Under the pieces are notes generated by a model that saw only the letters and a program-made list of their open reading frames with translations, was not told where the DNA came from and ran no database searches. A stretch of DNA of 59,366 bases, taken from positions 153,933 through 213,298 of the forward strand of contig NZ_KI421489.1 in NCBI RefSeq assembly GCF_000473045.1, written 5' to 3'. Source of the stretch: Bradyrhizobium sp. WSM3983. GTDB taxonomy: Bacteria > Pseudomonadota > Alphaproteobacteria > Rhizobiales > Xanthobacteraceae. Position numbers and translations under genes: made by a program. Below, one piece after another: positions 1 through 8,730 of this stretch; positions within the stretch are counted from its first letter, which is position 1, and each line of letters opens with the position of its first letter.

Positions 1-28
1 CCCTTTGAAACTGCTGCCGCATACTCCG

Positions 29-80
29 CCCTCATCCTGAGGAGCCCGCCCAAAGCGGGCGTCTCGAAGGATGGCCGCAG
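29..80. repeat. Intergenic palindromic repeat (Bradyrhizobium-type)
   Basis: Short intergenic repeat containing CTCATCCTGAGGAGC, then the hairpin CCCGCCCAAAGCGGGC (roughly 45-60), then GTCTCGAAGGATGG. This unit is familiar as a dispersed intergenic element in Bradyrhizobium and related genomes. It lies downstream of the FAH-family gene and may act as a transcript-end hairpin for it. Nothing else is seen in bases 1-143. Confidence 0.6.
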
Positions 81-143
81 GGACAAGTTTTCATATGCGA
101 TTGCCCTGCTCAAGCGGGGGAGAGGCGGAGAAAGCTGCCGCCA

Positions 144-944
144 CTACACGATCTTGATCGACATGTCCGGCAAGCCTTCGAGCTTGCACAGCAGCACGTC
201 GCCCTTCACGACGGGGCCGACATTCTCCGGCGTGCCGGAATAGATGATGTCGCCGGCCTTCAGCTCGAACGCTTCCGAGAGCTTTGCGATCTGCTCGGCG
301 ACGCTCCAGATCATCTTGCCGAGATCCGAGCTCTGCTTCACGGTGCCGTTGATCGCGAGCGAAATCGCGCCCCTGTCGAAATGGCCGGTCTTGCTGGCCG
401 GGTGGATCGGGCCGATCACCGCAGCGTGGTCGAAGCTCTTGCCGATCTCCCAGGGCTTCTTCTCCGCGGCCATGCCATTCTGGAGATCGCGCCGGGTCAT
501 GTCGAGGCCGAGAGCGTAACCATAGACATGGTCGAGCGCCTTATCGGCCGGGATGTTGGTGCCGCCGGATTTCAGCGCAGCGACGAGTTCGACCTCGTGA
601 TGGTAATTCTTGGTCAGCGACGGATAGGGATGATCGGCAACCTGACCGACTGCAACATTCTGAATAGCGTCCGTCGGTTTCTGGAAGAAGAATGGCGGCT
701 CGCGGTTCGGATCCGAGCCGCGCTCGATCGCGTGCGCGGCATAGTTGCGGCCGATACAGTAGATGCGGCGGACCTGGAACACTTGGGTCTCGCCGACGAT
801 CGGGATCGTGACCATCGGCACCGGGAAGATAGGCTTCGGGCCGGCCTGTGCTGCGGCCGGCGTTGCGTCGGCGATCGTGGCTGCGGTCACCGCGGCGGCG
901 CTTGCGAGCAGATCGCGTCGCGTGGGTGAGGAGGTCTTTTTCAT
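144..944 (-). CDS. Tat-exported fumarylacetoacetate hydrolase family protein
   Basis: A 266-residue protein of the FAH superfamily, whose members hydrolyse or decarboxylate oxo-acid substrates using a divalent metal. The core starts near residue 60 with the typical YCIGRNYAAHA segment. The acidic metal ligands appear as HHEVELV (E117, E119) and D148 in GYALGLDMTRRD, and the GTPENVGPV loop is near the C terminus. The N terminus carries a twin-arginine signal (TRRDLLAS, R9-R10), a hydrophobic stretch and a likely cleavage site after AAAQA, so export by Tat is predicted. FAH enzymes are normally cytoplasmic, so this is unusual. The exact substrate cannot be told from sequence. Confidence 0.85.
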   Translation of the reverse strand: MKKTSSPTRRDLLASAAAVTAATIADATPAAAQAGPKPIFPVPMVTIPIVGETQVFQVRRIYCIGRNYAAHAIERGSDPNREPPFFFQKPTDAIQNVAVGQVADHPYPSLTKNYHHEVELVAALKSGGTNIPADKALDHVYGYALGLDMTRRDLQNGMAAEKKPWEIGKSFDHAAVIGPIHPASKTGHFDRGAISLAINGTVKQSSDLGKMIWSVAEQIAKLSEAFELKAGDIIYSGTPENVGPVVKGDVLLCKLEGLPDMSIKIV

Positions 945-1067
945 GTCTTATACTCCCGGGGACGGTCATATGCGTCGGACCGACCGATAGTGGATCAGGC
1001 GAGTCCGAGCAACGTCTTTGGCCTCGATATCGCAGCGCATCTTGCGGATGGTGCGCTAGGATTGGTC

Positions 1068-2594
1068 ATGCAGGCGACCGGGAGGAGCATTCGGAATGCG
1101 GCTGCGCACGCCATCCGTGCTGTCGGCGTCGCGCTGCTCGTCATCGCGGCCACGCCGAGGCCCGGCGGGGGCGCGGAGATCATCGCTCCCAAGAAGATGA
1201 GAGCGCTCGGCACGATCGACACCCGCTTCCAGTCCTACAATGTCGAAATGGTCGAGGTGACTGGCGGCCGGTTCTGGAAACCCTACGCGCAGGGAGACGG
1301 GCGCCGCGATCGCTACGCTTATCGACCGCCGCTCGATCTCGCCAACGCGCGCCTGCGCAAGCTCGCCGCAGCGCTAGGGCCGGCCTATTTGCGCGTGAGC
1401 GGCACCTGGGCGAATGCGACTTTCTTCGCCGACACGGACAGCACGCCGGCCGCACCGCCCGCCGGCTTCAACACCGTCCTCGGCCGCACGCAATGGCGCG
1501 GCGTCCTTGATTTCGCGCGCGCGGCCGATGCGGAAATCGTGACGTCTTTCGCCGTCAGTCCTGGCAGCCGCGACAGCGACGGCGCCTGGACGCCGGACCA
1601 GGCGCAGCGCCTCGTCGACTTTACGCGGTCGCTGGGCAGCCGCATCGCCGCCGCCGAGTTCATGAACGAGCCGACGCTGGCAGCGAACAATGGCGCGCCG
1701 GTTGGATATGACGCAAACGCATACGGCCGCGACTTCAAACTCTTTCGCGCCTGGATGAAGCGCGCGTCTCCCGAGACGTTGATCGCCGGGCCGGGCTCCG
1801 TCGGCGACGCCGCCCCGCCCTCGGCCACCGGCATCCACACTCGCGATCTGCTCGCTGCATCAGGCCCGGGACTCGATCGCATCTCCTATCATCACTACAA
1901 CACGCTCTCGCCCCGCTGCGGCATGCACGACGATCCGGCCCGGGCGTTATCCGGGGACTGGTTTTCGCGGACCGACGTCGCGCTTGCCGTCTACCGCGGT
2001 TTGCGCGACGAGTTCGAGCCGGGCAAGCCGATCTGGTTGACGGAGACCGCGGATGCCGCCTGCGGCGGCAATCCCTGGGACGCGACCTTTCTCGACACCT
2101 TTCGCTATCTCGATCAGCTCGGTCGCCTGGCCAGAGCCGGCGCGCAGGTCGTGATGCACAACACGCTCGCAGGAAGCGACTACGGCATGCTCGACGAGAG
2201 GACGTTTCGACCACGGCCAAACTATTGGGCAGCGCTGCTCTGGCATCGCCTGATGGGAACGACCGTGCTCGACCCGCGCATGGCCTCGACGCGGGCCATT
2301 CACGCCTATGCGCATTGTCACCCCGCGACGAAAGGCGCGGCGTCCGCGCTCCTCATCAACACGTCCCAACATCGATCGCGCGCCGTGACGCTGGCGGTGC
2401 GCGCTGACCGCTACACGCTTCGGGCGCGCCGCCTGCAGAGCGCGAGCGTGCAATTGAACGGCACGACGCTTGCTTTGACCGACAGCGACAATCTACCCCG
2501 CCTTCCGCCGCGAACTGCACCGGCAGGTCAGATCCGCCTGCCGCCCGCCAGCATCACCTTTCTGGTGATGCAGAACGTGGCCGCCTGCCGTTGA
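1068..2594 (+). CDS. Secreted GH79 family glycoside hydrolase, heparanase-like
   Basis: A 508-residue secreted protein resembling heparanases and endo-beta-glucuronidases (GH79). The likely acid/base is E201 in EFMNEPT, and the likely nucleophile is E326 in WLTETADAACGG, which matches the WLGETSSAYGGG segment of heparanase. The C-terminal beta domain also fits, with SVQLNGTTL followed by a Pro-rich stretch and FLVMQNVAAC at the end. The start at 1068 is preferred over 990 because it puts a signal peptide (hydrophobic AVGVALLVIAA) at the N terminus. Family-level activity is cleavage of glucuronic acid linkages in polysaccharides; the natural polymer is unknown. It converges with the MHS transporter gene 6 bases downstream. 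Confidence 0.75.
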   Translation: MQATGRSIRNAAAHAIRAVGVALLVIAATPRPGGGAEIIAPKKMRALGTIDTRFQSYNVEMVEVTGGRFWKPYAQGDGRRDRYAYRPPLDLANARLRKLAAALGPAYLRVSGTWANATFFADTDSTPAAPPAGFNTVLGRTQWRGVLDFARAADAEIVTSFAVSPGSRDSDGAWTPDQAQRLVDFTRSLGSRIAAAEFMNEPTLAANNGAPVGYDANAYGRDFKLFRAWMKRASPETLIAGPGSVGDAAPPSATGIHTRDLLAASGPGLDRISYHHYNTLSPRCGMHDDPARALSGDWFSRTDVALAVYRGLRDEFEPGKPIWLTETADAACGGNPWDATFLDTFRYLDQLGRLARAGAQVVMHNTLAGSDYGMLDERTFRPRPNYWAALLWHRLMGTTVLDPRMASTRAIHAYAHCHPATKGAASALLINTSQHRSRAVTLAVRADRYTLRARRLQSASVQLNGTTLALTDSDNLPRLPPRTAPAGQIRLPPASITFLVMQNVAACR

Positions 2595-2600
2595 GTGGCG

Positions 2601-3983
2601 TTAATTTTTCAGGCCGTCGCGCGCCGTCTCCGGCGCCATCAGCGTTGCGATGATCGTGATGATCGACAGCGCGATGATGTAGACCGACACCGCCCAATAC
2701 GAGCCTGCCCATGCCAGCAGTGCAGTCGCAATCAGCGGCGAAAAGCCGCCGCTGAGCGCAGCCGCGACGTTGGCGCCCAGCGAAGCGCCGCTGTAGCGCA
2801 CCTGGGTGCGGAACAGTTCCGGCATGAACGCGGCCTTCGGCCCGAACAACAGCGCATGTGTCAGCGTCATCGTGACCACGAGCGCGAGCGTGATCAGCAC
2901 CGGATCTTTGGTGTCGAGGAACCAGAACAGCGGAAACGCCAGCGCCACCGAAAACACACCGCCGGCGAGATACAGCGCCTTGCGGCCAAAGATGTCCGAC
3001 AGCCAGCCAGCGAGCGGCAGCGTCGCGAACTCGACAAGCGCGGCATAGACCACCGCATTCAGGATCACCTGACGCGGCAGGCCGAGCTTTGTCGTGGCAT
3101 AGACAACAGTGAAAACGGTGAGGAGATAGGCGAGCCCGACTTCCGAGACCGTGATGCCGATCGCCAGCAGAAAGCTGCGCCAGTCGCGCCGCAGCAGCTC
3201 CATCACAGGCTGCGCCAGCACTTCCTTGCGCTCCACGACCTCCTTGAAGTGCGGCGTCTCCGCAAGCTTGAGTCGCACGATGAAGCCGACACCGACGAGC
3301 AAAATGCTGATCAGAAACGGCACGCGCCAGCCCCAGCTCAAAAAATCCGCCTCGGGCAATTGTGTCATCAGCCCGAAAATGCCGGTGGACGCGGCGACGC
3401 CGACGGGAAAGCCGATCTGTACCAGGCTGCCATAGAAGCCGCGGCGATTGCCGGCATGCTCGACCACCATGACGACCGCGCCGCTCCATTCGCCGCCGAG
3501 ACCGATGCCCTGGATGAAGCGCAGGATGACGAGGAAAATCGGCGCCCAGACACCGATCTGGCTATAGGTCGGCAGGCAACCGATAAGGAAGGTGCCGAGC
3601 CCCATCGCGATCATGGTCGCGACCAGCATCTTCTTGCGTCCAAGCCGGTCGCCAAAATGCCCGATGATGGCGCCGCCGATCGGCCGCGCCACGAAGCCAA
3701 CCGCGTAGGTCGAGAATGCCGCCAGCGTGCCGACGAAGGGATCGAAGCTCGGGAAGAACAGCTTGTTGAGCACGAGTGCGGCAGCCGTGCCGTAGATCAG
3801 AAAGTCGTACCATTCGATCGCGGTGCCGAGCGCACTCGCCCACACCACATGCGCCGTCGTCGACCTCTCCGCCGCGCCGGAGACCCCCATTGCTGCCGTC
3901 ATTGCCACGTGCCCCAAGATTCCAGCGGGCATCATGGCCAATCGCGCAGAGGGTTGCAACTTGCGGAGGTGTTCGCTCTGCAC
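2601..3983 (-). CDS. MFS transporter, metabolite:H+ symporter (MHS) family
   Basis: A 460-residue, 12-helix inner-membrane transporter of the MHS branch (ShiA/KgtP/ProP type), which imports organic acids with protons. Diagnostic segments are ALGTAIEWYDFLIYGTAAAL in helix 1, the loop motif GHFGDRLGRKKML after helix 2, and QGIGLGGEWSGA in helix 4. The first 18 residues are weakly conserved, so a start at the internal Met (MPAGILGH) is possible. It is divergent from the binding-protein gene at 4118, and a 10-bp inverted repeat lies between them. The substrate cannot be assigned; an aromatic or dicarboxylic acid would be usual for the family. Confidence 0.88.
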   Translation of the reverse strand: MQSEHLRKLQPSARLAMMPAGILGHVAMTAAMGVSGAAERSTTAHVVWASALGTAIEWYDFLIYGTAAALVLNKLFFPSFDPFVGTLAAFSTYAVGFVARPIGGAIIGHFGDRLGRKKMLVATMIAMGLGTFLIGCLPTYSQIGVWAPIFLVILRFIQGIGLGGEWSGAVVMVVEHAGNRRGFYGSLVQIGFPVGVAASTGIFGLMTQLPEADFLSWGWRVPFLISILLVGVGFIVRLKLAETPHFKEVVERKEVLAQPVMELLRRDWRSFLLAIGITVSEVGLAYLLTVFTVVYATTKLGLPRQVILNAVVYAALVEFATLPLAGWLSDIFGRKALYLAGGVFSVALAFPLFWFLDTKDPVLITLALVVTMTLTHALLFGPKAAFMPELFRTQVRYSGASLGANVAAALSGGFSPLIATALLAWAGSYWAVSVYIIALSIITIIATLMAPETARDGLKN

Positions 3984-4037
3984 AGGATCGCGATGCGAGA
4001 TTTTAGCGCGACTGCATCAACCCTCTTATTCGCCATT

Positions 4038-4068
4038 GACAGATTAGTTCGTTAATATCTAATTTGTC
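4038..4068. promoter_or_regulatory. Inverted repeat in divergent promoter region (candidate operator)
   Basis: Arms GACAGATTAG (4038-4047) and CTAATTTGTC (4059-4068) are inverted copies with one mismatch, separated by 11 bases. The repeat lies in an AT-richer gap between the divergent MHS transporter and the SBP/flavoprotein/IclR genes. The site would suit the IclR regulator encoded at 7093, but this link is inference. Confidence 0.4.
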
Positions 4069-4117
4069 ACCAGAACGATCGGCCGCGCCAAGCGGCCCCT
4101 AAAGAGAGGGAACGACG

Positions 4118-5332
4118 ATGAGAGGGCTTTTGGCCTGCGCCATGTTCGCGGCCATGGTTTCGGCTGCCATGACCACCGTTGCGAACGCGCAAGTCTCCGA
4201 CGACGTGGTGCGGATCGGCGTGCTGACGGATCTGTCGAGTTGGGGACGTGACAACAGCGGACCGGGCTCGGTCGAGGCGGCCAAGATGGCGGTGGAGGAA
4301 TTCGGCCCGACCGTGCTCGGCAAGCCGATCGAGATCATCAGCGCCGACCACCAGATGAAGACCGACGTCGGCGTCAATATCGTGCGCGGCTGGTTCGACA
4401 ACGGCAAGGTCGACGCTGTCGTCGACATTCCCAATTCCGGCATTGCGATCGCCGTGCACAACATGGTGCGCGAGCGCAACAAGATCGCCCTGCTCTCCGG
4501 TCCCGGCGCGAGTTCGCTCACCGACGAGCTGTGCAGCCCGAATACCGTGCACTTCACTTACGACACCTACGCGCTGTCCAAGGTGACGGCCTCCGCCGTG
4601 ATCAAGGAAGGCGGCAAATCCTGGTACTTCATCACTGCGGACTACGCCTTCGGCCAGCAGCTCGAAAAGGACGCCACGCGCTTCATCAACGAAATGGGCG
4701 GCAACGTGCTCGGCGGCGTCAAGCATCCGACCAACACCGCGGATTTCTCCTCCTTCGCGCTGCAGGCACAGAGCTCCAAGGCTGACGTCGTCGCCTTCGC
4801 CAATGCCGGCCAGGACACCGATAACGCCATCAAGCAATCCGGCGAGTTCGGCCTGGTTCAGGGCGGCCAGAAGCTCGTTGGCCTCCTGATGTTCGACACC
4901 GACGTGCACGCAATCGGGCTCAAGTCCGCGCAGGGCACCTATATGACCACGGCGTCGTACTGGAACATGGATGAGGCGACGCGTGCCTGGTCCAGGAAAT
5001 TCTTTGCCCGCACCAATGTCATGCCGACCATGATCCACACTGGCGTCTACGGCTCGGTGCTGCATTATCTGAAAGGGATCAAGGCCGCCGGCACGGACGA
5101 TCCGGCCAAGGTGATGGCCAAGATGCGCGAACTGCCGATCGAGGATACTTTCGTCCATGGCGGCAAGCTGCGCGAGGACGGCCGCGTCATCCGCGACATG
5201 TATCTGGCCAGGGTGAAGTCGCCCGAGCAGTCCAAGGAGCCCTGGGATTACCTGGAGATCATCAAGACCGTGAAGGGCGAGGACGCCTATCGCCCGGTCT
5301 CCGAATCCAAATGTCCGCTGCTGAAGAAGTGA
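4118..5332 (+). CDS. ABC transporter substrate-binding protein, branched-chain amino acid type
   Basis: A 404-residue periplasmic binding protein of the LivK/type I fold, with a Sec signal peptide of about 25 residues ending near ANAQ. The mature part begins with DDVVRIGVLTDLSSWG, the usual start of this family. It also shows SSLTDELCSPNTVHFTYDTYALS in the first lobe and ends with a Cys-containing tail (ESKCPLLKK) common in rhizobial homologues. A good ribosome site (AGAGAGGGA) precedes the ATG. No permease or ATPase genes accompany it, so it is an orphan binding protein. Relatives in Rhodopseudomonas and Bradyrhizobium often bind aromatic or other organic acids rather than leucine. It likely forms an operon with the flavoprotein 7 bases downstream. 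Confidence 0.9.
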   Translation: MRGLLACAMFAAMVSAAMTTVANAQVSDDVVRIGVLTDLSSWGRDNSGPGSVEAAKMAVEEFGPTVLGKPIEIISADHQMKTDVGVNIVRGWFDNGKVDAVVDIPNSGIAIAVHNMVRERNKIALLSGPGASSLTDELCSPNTVHFTYDTYALSKVTASAVIKEGGKSWYFITADYAFGQQLEKDATRFINEMGGNVLGGVKHPTNTADFSSFALQAQSSKADVVAFANAGQDTDNAIKQSGEFGLVQGGQKLVGLLMFDTDVHAIGLKSAQGTYMTTASYWNMDEATRAWSRKFFARTNVMPTMIHTGVYGSVLHYLKGIKAAGTDDPAKVMAKMRELPIEDTFVHGGKLREDGRVIRDMYLARVKSPEQSKEPWDYLEIIKTVKGEDAYRPVSESKCPLLKK

Positions 5333-5339
5333 GGACCAG

Positions 5340-7073
5340 ATGACCGGCAACGAGCGCAACGCAAGCGAAACATACGAGTGCGATGTGCTCGTGGCCGGAT
5401 CGGGTGCCTCCGGCATGTCGGCGGCTGTCACCGCGCGCTACCGCGGCCTCGACGTGCTGATCGTCGAGAAGGAGCCCCGCTTCGGCGGCACCACGGCCCG
5501 CTCGGGCGGCTGGCTGTGGATTCCGGGCACGTCGCTGGCGAAGGCCTATGGCATCGAGGAGACGCCGGAGCAGGCGCGCACCTATCTGCGGCACGAAGCC
5601 GGCAACAATTTTGACGCCGCGCGCGTCGATGCGTTTCTGAGCGCGGGCCCGGAAGCGGTCGATTTCTTTACCACCAAGACAGCGCTGCGCTTCGACATGC
5701 CGCTGGTATTCCCTGACTACCACGCCGAAGCGCCCGGCGGCACGCAGGGCGGCCGCTCCATGGTGACGCGGCCATTCGACGGCCGCGGGCTCGGCGAGCA
5801 GATCAAGACGCTCGGCATGCCGCTGCCCGAGCTCACCGTGTTCGGCATGATGCTCGGCTCCGGCAAGGAGATCATCCACTTCATGCGCGTGACGAAATCG
5901 CTGACATCCGCGGTCTACGTCGCAAAACGCCTGTCGCGGCATCTGATGGACGTGCTGCGCTACGGCCGCGGCATGACGTTGACCAACGGCAATGCCCTCG
6001 CCGGCCGCCTCGCGAAGTCCGCGCAGGATTTGAAGATTCCGATGTGGCTGTCCTCGCTGGTGCGCGAGCTGACGGTCGAGAACGGCACTGTCACTGGTGC
6101 GATCGTCTCGCGTGAAGGGCGGGACGTGCGCGTTCGCGCGCGGCAGGGCGTCGTGCTCGCCTGCGGCGGCTTTCCGCACGATGTCGAGCGGCGCAAAAAG
6201 ATGTTTCCGCATGCACCAACCGGCACCGAGCATTTTTCGCCTGGCCCCACCGGCAACACCGGCGACGGCCTGCGCCTTGCCGAAAGCGCCGGCGGGCATG
6301 TCGAGGACCGCCTGCCAAACGCGGCGGCCTGGGTGCCGGTGTCGCTCACCACGCGCAAGGACGGGTCGAAGGGCGTGATGCCGCATTTCATCGACCGCGC
6401 CAAGCCCGGCGTGATCGCGGTGATGCGCGACGGCAAGCGCTTTGCCAATGAAGGCAATTCCTATCACGACTTCGTCCAGGCCATGATCAAGGCCGCAAAG
6501 CCCGGCGAGGAGATCGCGGCCTATCTCGTCTGCGATCACCAGACATTGCGCAAATACGGGCTCGGCTGCGTGCCGCCGTTCCCGATGCCGCTGGGCCACC
6601 ACTTGAATACTGGCTATCTCATGCGCGGCGAGACGCTCGAAGCGCTCGCCGCAAAAGCCGGCATCGAGGCGAAGGCGTTCGCCGAAACCGTCAAGCAGTT
6701 CAATGCGACCGCGCCGCAGGGCCACGACGCCGCCTTCGGCAAAGGTTCAAAAGCCTATAACCGCTACCAGGGCGATTCGATGCACGGCCCGAATCCCTGC
6801 ATCGCGCCGATCGGGAGCGGGCCGTTCTACGCCATCAAGATGGTGATCGGCGATCTCGGTACCTATGCCGGCATCGTCACCGACGAGAACGCGCGTGCGC
6901 TCGACGCCGAGGGCCGGGTGATTCCCGGGCTCTATGCCGCCGGCAACGACATGGCGAGCATCATGGGCGGCAATTATCCCGGCGCCGGCATCACGCTTGG
7001 GCCGGCGCTGACCTTCGGCTACATTGCCGGCCGTCATCTCGCTGACCGCGCCGCCAAGCACGACGCGGCGTAA
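5340..7073 (+). CDS. FAD-dependent oxidoreductase, KstD/fumarate reductase flavoprotein family
   Basis: A 577-residue flavoprotein of the fumarate reductase/3-ketosteroid-delta1-dehydrogenase group, which introduces or removes a C=C bond next to a carbonyl. The FAD-binding motif is GSGASG (residues 20-25), followed by an acidic ribose-binding position in LIVEKEPRFGGTTARSGG. The C-terminal FAD segment is GLYAAGNDMASIMGGNYPGAG. The long central domain with RFANEGNSYHDF is typical of KstD-like proteins. No signal peptide is seen, so it is cytoplasmic. It lies between the binding protein and the IclR gene, suggesting a small catabolic operon for an imported acid. The substrate is not deducible; a steroid role is not implied. 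Confidence 0.85.
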   Translation: MTGNERNASETYECDVLVAGSGASGMSAAVTARYRGLDVLIVEKEPRFGGTTARSGGWLWIPGTSLAKAYGIEETPEQARTYLRHEAGNNFDAARVDAFLSAGPEAVDFFTTKTALRFDMPLVFPDYHAEAPGGTQGGRSMVTRPFDGRGLGEQIKTLGMPLPELTVFGMMLGSGKEIIHFMRVTKSLTSAVYVAKRLSRHLMDVLRYGRGMTLTNGNALAGRLAKSAQDLKIPMWLSSLVRELTVENGTVTGAIVSREGRDVRVRARQGVVLACGGFPHDVERRKKMFPHAPTGTEHFSPGPTGNTGDGLRLAESAGGHVEDRLPNAAAWVPVSLTTRKDGSKGVMPHFIDRAKPGVIAVMRDGKRFANEGNSYHDFVQAMIKAAKPGEEIAAYLVCDHQTLRKYGLGCVPPFPMPLGHHLNTGYLMRGETLEALAAKAGIEAKAFAETVKQFNATAPQGHDAAFGKGSKAYNRYQGDSMHGPNPCIAPIGSGPFYAIKMVIGDLGTYAGIVTDENARALDAEGRVIPGLYAAGNDMASIMGGNYPGAGITLGPALTFGYIAGRHLADRAAKHDAA

Positions 7074-7092
7074 GTGAGCGCATCGGAGGCGC

Positions 7093-7887
7093 ATGAAGAG
7101 AGAAAGCCGCGGCATCCAGTCGATCGAGGTCGGCGGAGAATTGCTCCGTGCGCTCGCCAAAAGCGGCGAGCCGATGATGTTGCGCGATCTCGCGCGCGAA
7201 GCCGGCATGACACCGGCCAAGGCGCATCCTTATCTCGCCAGCTTCTCCCGCATCGGGCTGATCGAGCAGGACGAGACCACCGGCCGCTACGAGATCGGCG
7301 CGCTCGCGCTGGAACTCGGCCTGATCAGCCTGCGCCGCCTCTCCGGCGTCCGCATCGCCCAGCCGAAGATCGCGGCGCTCGCGAGCCAGATCGGGCATGC
7401 CGTCTCGCTCGCGGTCTGGGGCACACATGGACCGACCGTGGTGCAGCTCGAGGAGCCGGGCCAGCCCGTTCACATCGTGATGCGCGCAGGCTCGGTGATG
7501 GCGCTGCTGGAGACCGCCACGGGGCGCGCCTTCGCGGCGTTCCTGCCGGAAAAGACGATCAACGCCGCGCTTGAAAGCGGCCTCGACCGCCACGGCGTCG
7601 GCTACAATCCGAAGCGCACCGTGAAAGGCGCGAAAGTCGCCGAGATGCTCGCCGAGGTCCGCAAGCACGGCCTCGCCCGCGCGCTCGGCGATCCCCTGCC
7701 CGGCGTGAACGCGTTCTCCGCGCCGGTGTTCGATCATGCCGGCCATGTCGCGCTGGTCATCACCGCGATGGGGCCGGAGGGCACTTTTGATGCGCGCTGG
7801 GACAGCCCCATCGCCCACGCCTTGCGCGACTGCGCAGCCGGCATCTCGAAGCGGCTCGGCTACGGTATGACGATCGCGGCGGAGTGA
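7093..7887 (+). CDS. IclR family transcriptional regulator
   Basis: A 264-residue IclR-type regulator. The winged helix-turn-helix spans about residues 8-65 (GGELLRALAKSGEPMMLRDLAREAGMTPAKAHPYLAS). The effector-binding domain follows, with typical features such as SLAVWGTHGPTVVQ, a TATGRAFAAFLP segment and a C-terminal VNAFSAPVFDHAGHVALVITAMG. It is the last gene of the plus-strand set, 19 bases after the flavoprotein, so it probably senses the compound these genes process. The candidate operator is the inverted repeat at 4038-4068. Its 3' end faces the SDR gene with a 3-base gap. Confidence 0.92.
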   Translation: MKRESRGIQSIEVGGELLRALAKSGEPMMLRDLAREAGMTPAKAHPYLASFSRIGLIEQDETTGRYEIGALALELGLISLRRLSGVRIAQPKIAALASQIGHAVSLAVWGTHGPTVVQLEEPGQPVHIVMRAGSVMALLETATGRAFAAFLPEKTINAALESGLDRHGVGYNPKRTVKGAKVAEMLAEVRKHGLARALGDPLPGVNAFSAPVFDHAGHVALVITAMGPEGTFDARWDSPIAHALRDCAAGISKRLGYGMTIAAE

Positions 7888-7890
7888 AGG

Positions 7891-8682
7891 CTACTTGTCC
7901 TTCACCGGCACCGTGTAGTTCAGGATTAACCGACCGCCATCCGGATAGATCGTCTGCCCCGTGATGTAGGACGCATCGTCGCTCGCAAGGAACGCCACGA
8001 CCGAGGCGACCTCGCTCGGCTCGCCGCCGCGGCCGGCCGGCGTGCGCGACATCACGGTCTTGCGGGCATCCTCGGATGTATAGATGGAGGACGCCACCAT
8101 GTCGGTCAAAATCGTGCCCGGCCCGACCGCGACGACGCGGATGTTGTGCGAGGCGAGCGCGACGGCCGCGACGGAAGTCAGCTGCTTCATGCCGCCCTTG
8201 GACATCGCGTAAGTCGCAAGCGACGGGATCGCCAGCAGCGCGTTGACCGAGGACATGTTGATGATCACCCCGCCGCCGCTGCCTTGCGCGATCATCTGCT
8301 TCGCGGCCGCCTGCACGCCGAAGAACGCGCCCTTCAGATTGATGCCGATGATTTCGTCGAATTCCTCTTCGGAGATCTCGAGGATGTCCCGGTTGCGGGC
8401 AACGCCGGCATTGTTGACCATGATGTCAAGCCGGCCAAATTCGCGAACCGCAGTCGCAACCGCACGATCGACGTCCGCGCGCCGTGCGACGTGGCACGGC
8501 ACGGCGTAGAGCTCGTTGGGCCGCCCCAGCTCGTTGACGGTCTTCTCGAGCTCATCGGTGTCGACGTCAGAGATGACTACCTTGACGCCATCGTCGAGGA
8601 AGCGCTTTGCGCAGGCCTTGCCGATGCCACGCGCTGCGCCGGTGATGACGGCAACCTTGCCGGATAGTTTCATGGGGCTCAC
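7891..8682 (-). CDS. SDR family NAD(P)-dependent oxidoreductase
   Basis: A 263-residue classical short-chain dehydrogenase. The cofactor motif TGAARGIG lies at residues 14-21, and an acidic residue after beta-2 (SDVD) suggests NAD preference. NNAG is near residue 90, and the catalytic set is S145, Y158 and K162 (YAMSK). The SPEDGGR-like end (YPDGGRLILNYTVPVKDK) is normal for bacterial SDRs. It sits just downstream of the two-subunit ThDP decarboxylase, so reduction of the aldehyde made by that enzyme is a sensible guess. If the decarboxylase acts on sulfopyruvate, the SDR would be analogous to isethionate-forming sulfoacetaldehyde reductase; this is untested. Confidence 0.9.
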   Translation of the reverse strand: MSPMKLSGKVAVITGAARGIGKACAKRFLDDGVKVVISDVDTDELEKTVNELGRPNELYAVPCHVARRADVDRAVATAVREFGRLDIMVNNAGVARNRDILEISEEEFDEIIGINLKGAFFGVQAAAKQMIAQGSGGGVIINMSSVNALLAIPSLATYAMSKGGMKQLTSVAAVALASHNIRVVAVGPGTILTDMVASSIYTSEDARKTVMSRTPAGRGGEPSEVASVVAFLASDDASYITGQTIYPDGGRLILNYTVPVKDK

Positions 8683-8730
8683 TCCAGAATAGCTGCTCGC
8701 GGCAGACTGTCTTGGAGCGAGAACTCCGGA

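Noticed and set aside
2595..4055. Long plus-strand open frame (486 codons) opposite the MHS transporter gene
   Set aside because: It lies antisense to a well-supported transporter; its translation is Arg/Gln/Asp/His-rich and low in hydrophobic residues, the usual artefact of high-GC third positions.
5340..7073. Steroid degradation locus
   Set aside because: Only one KstD-like flavoprotein is present, without other steroid catabolic genes; the family acts on many other substrates.
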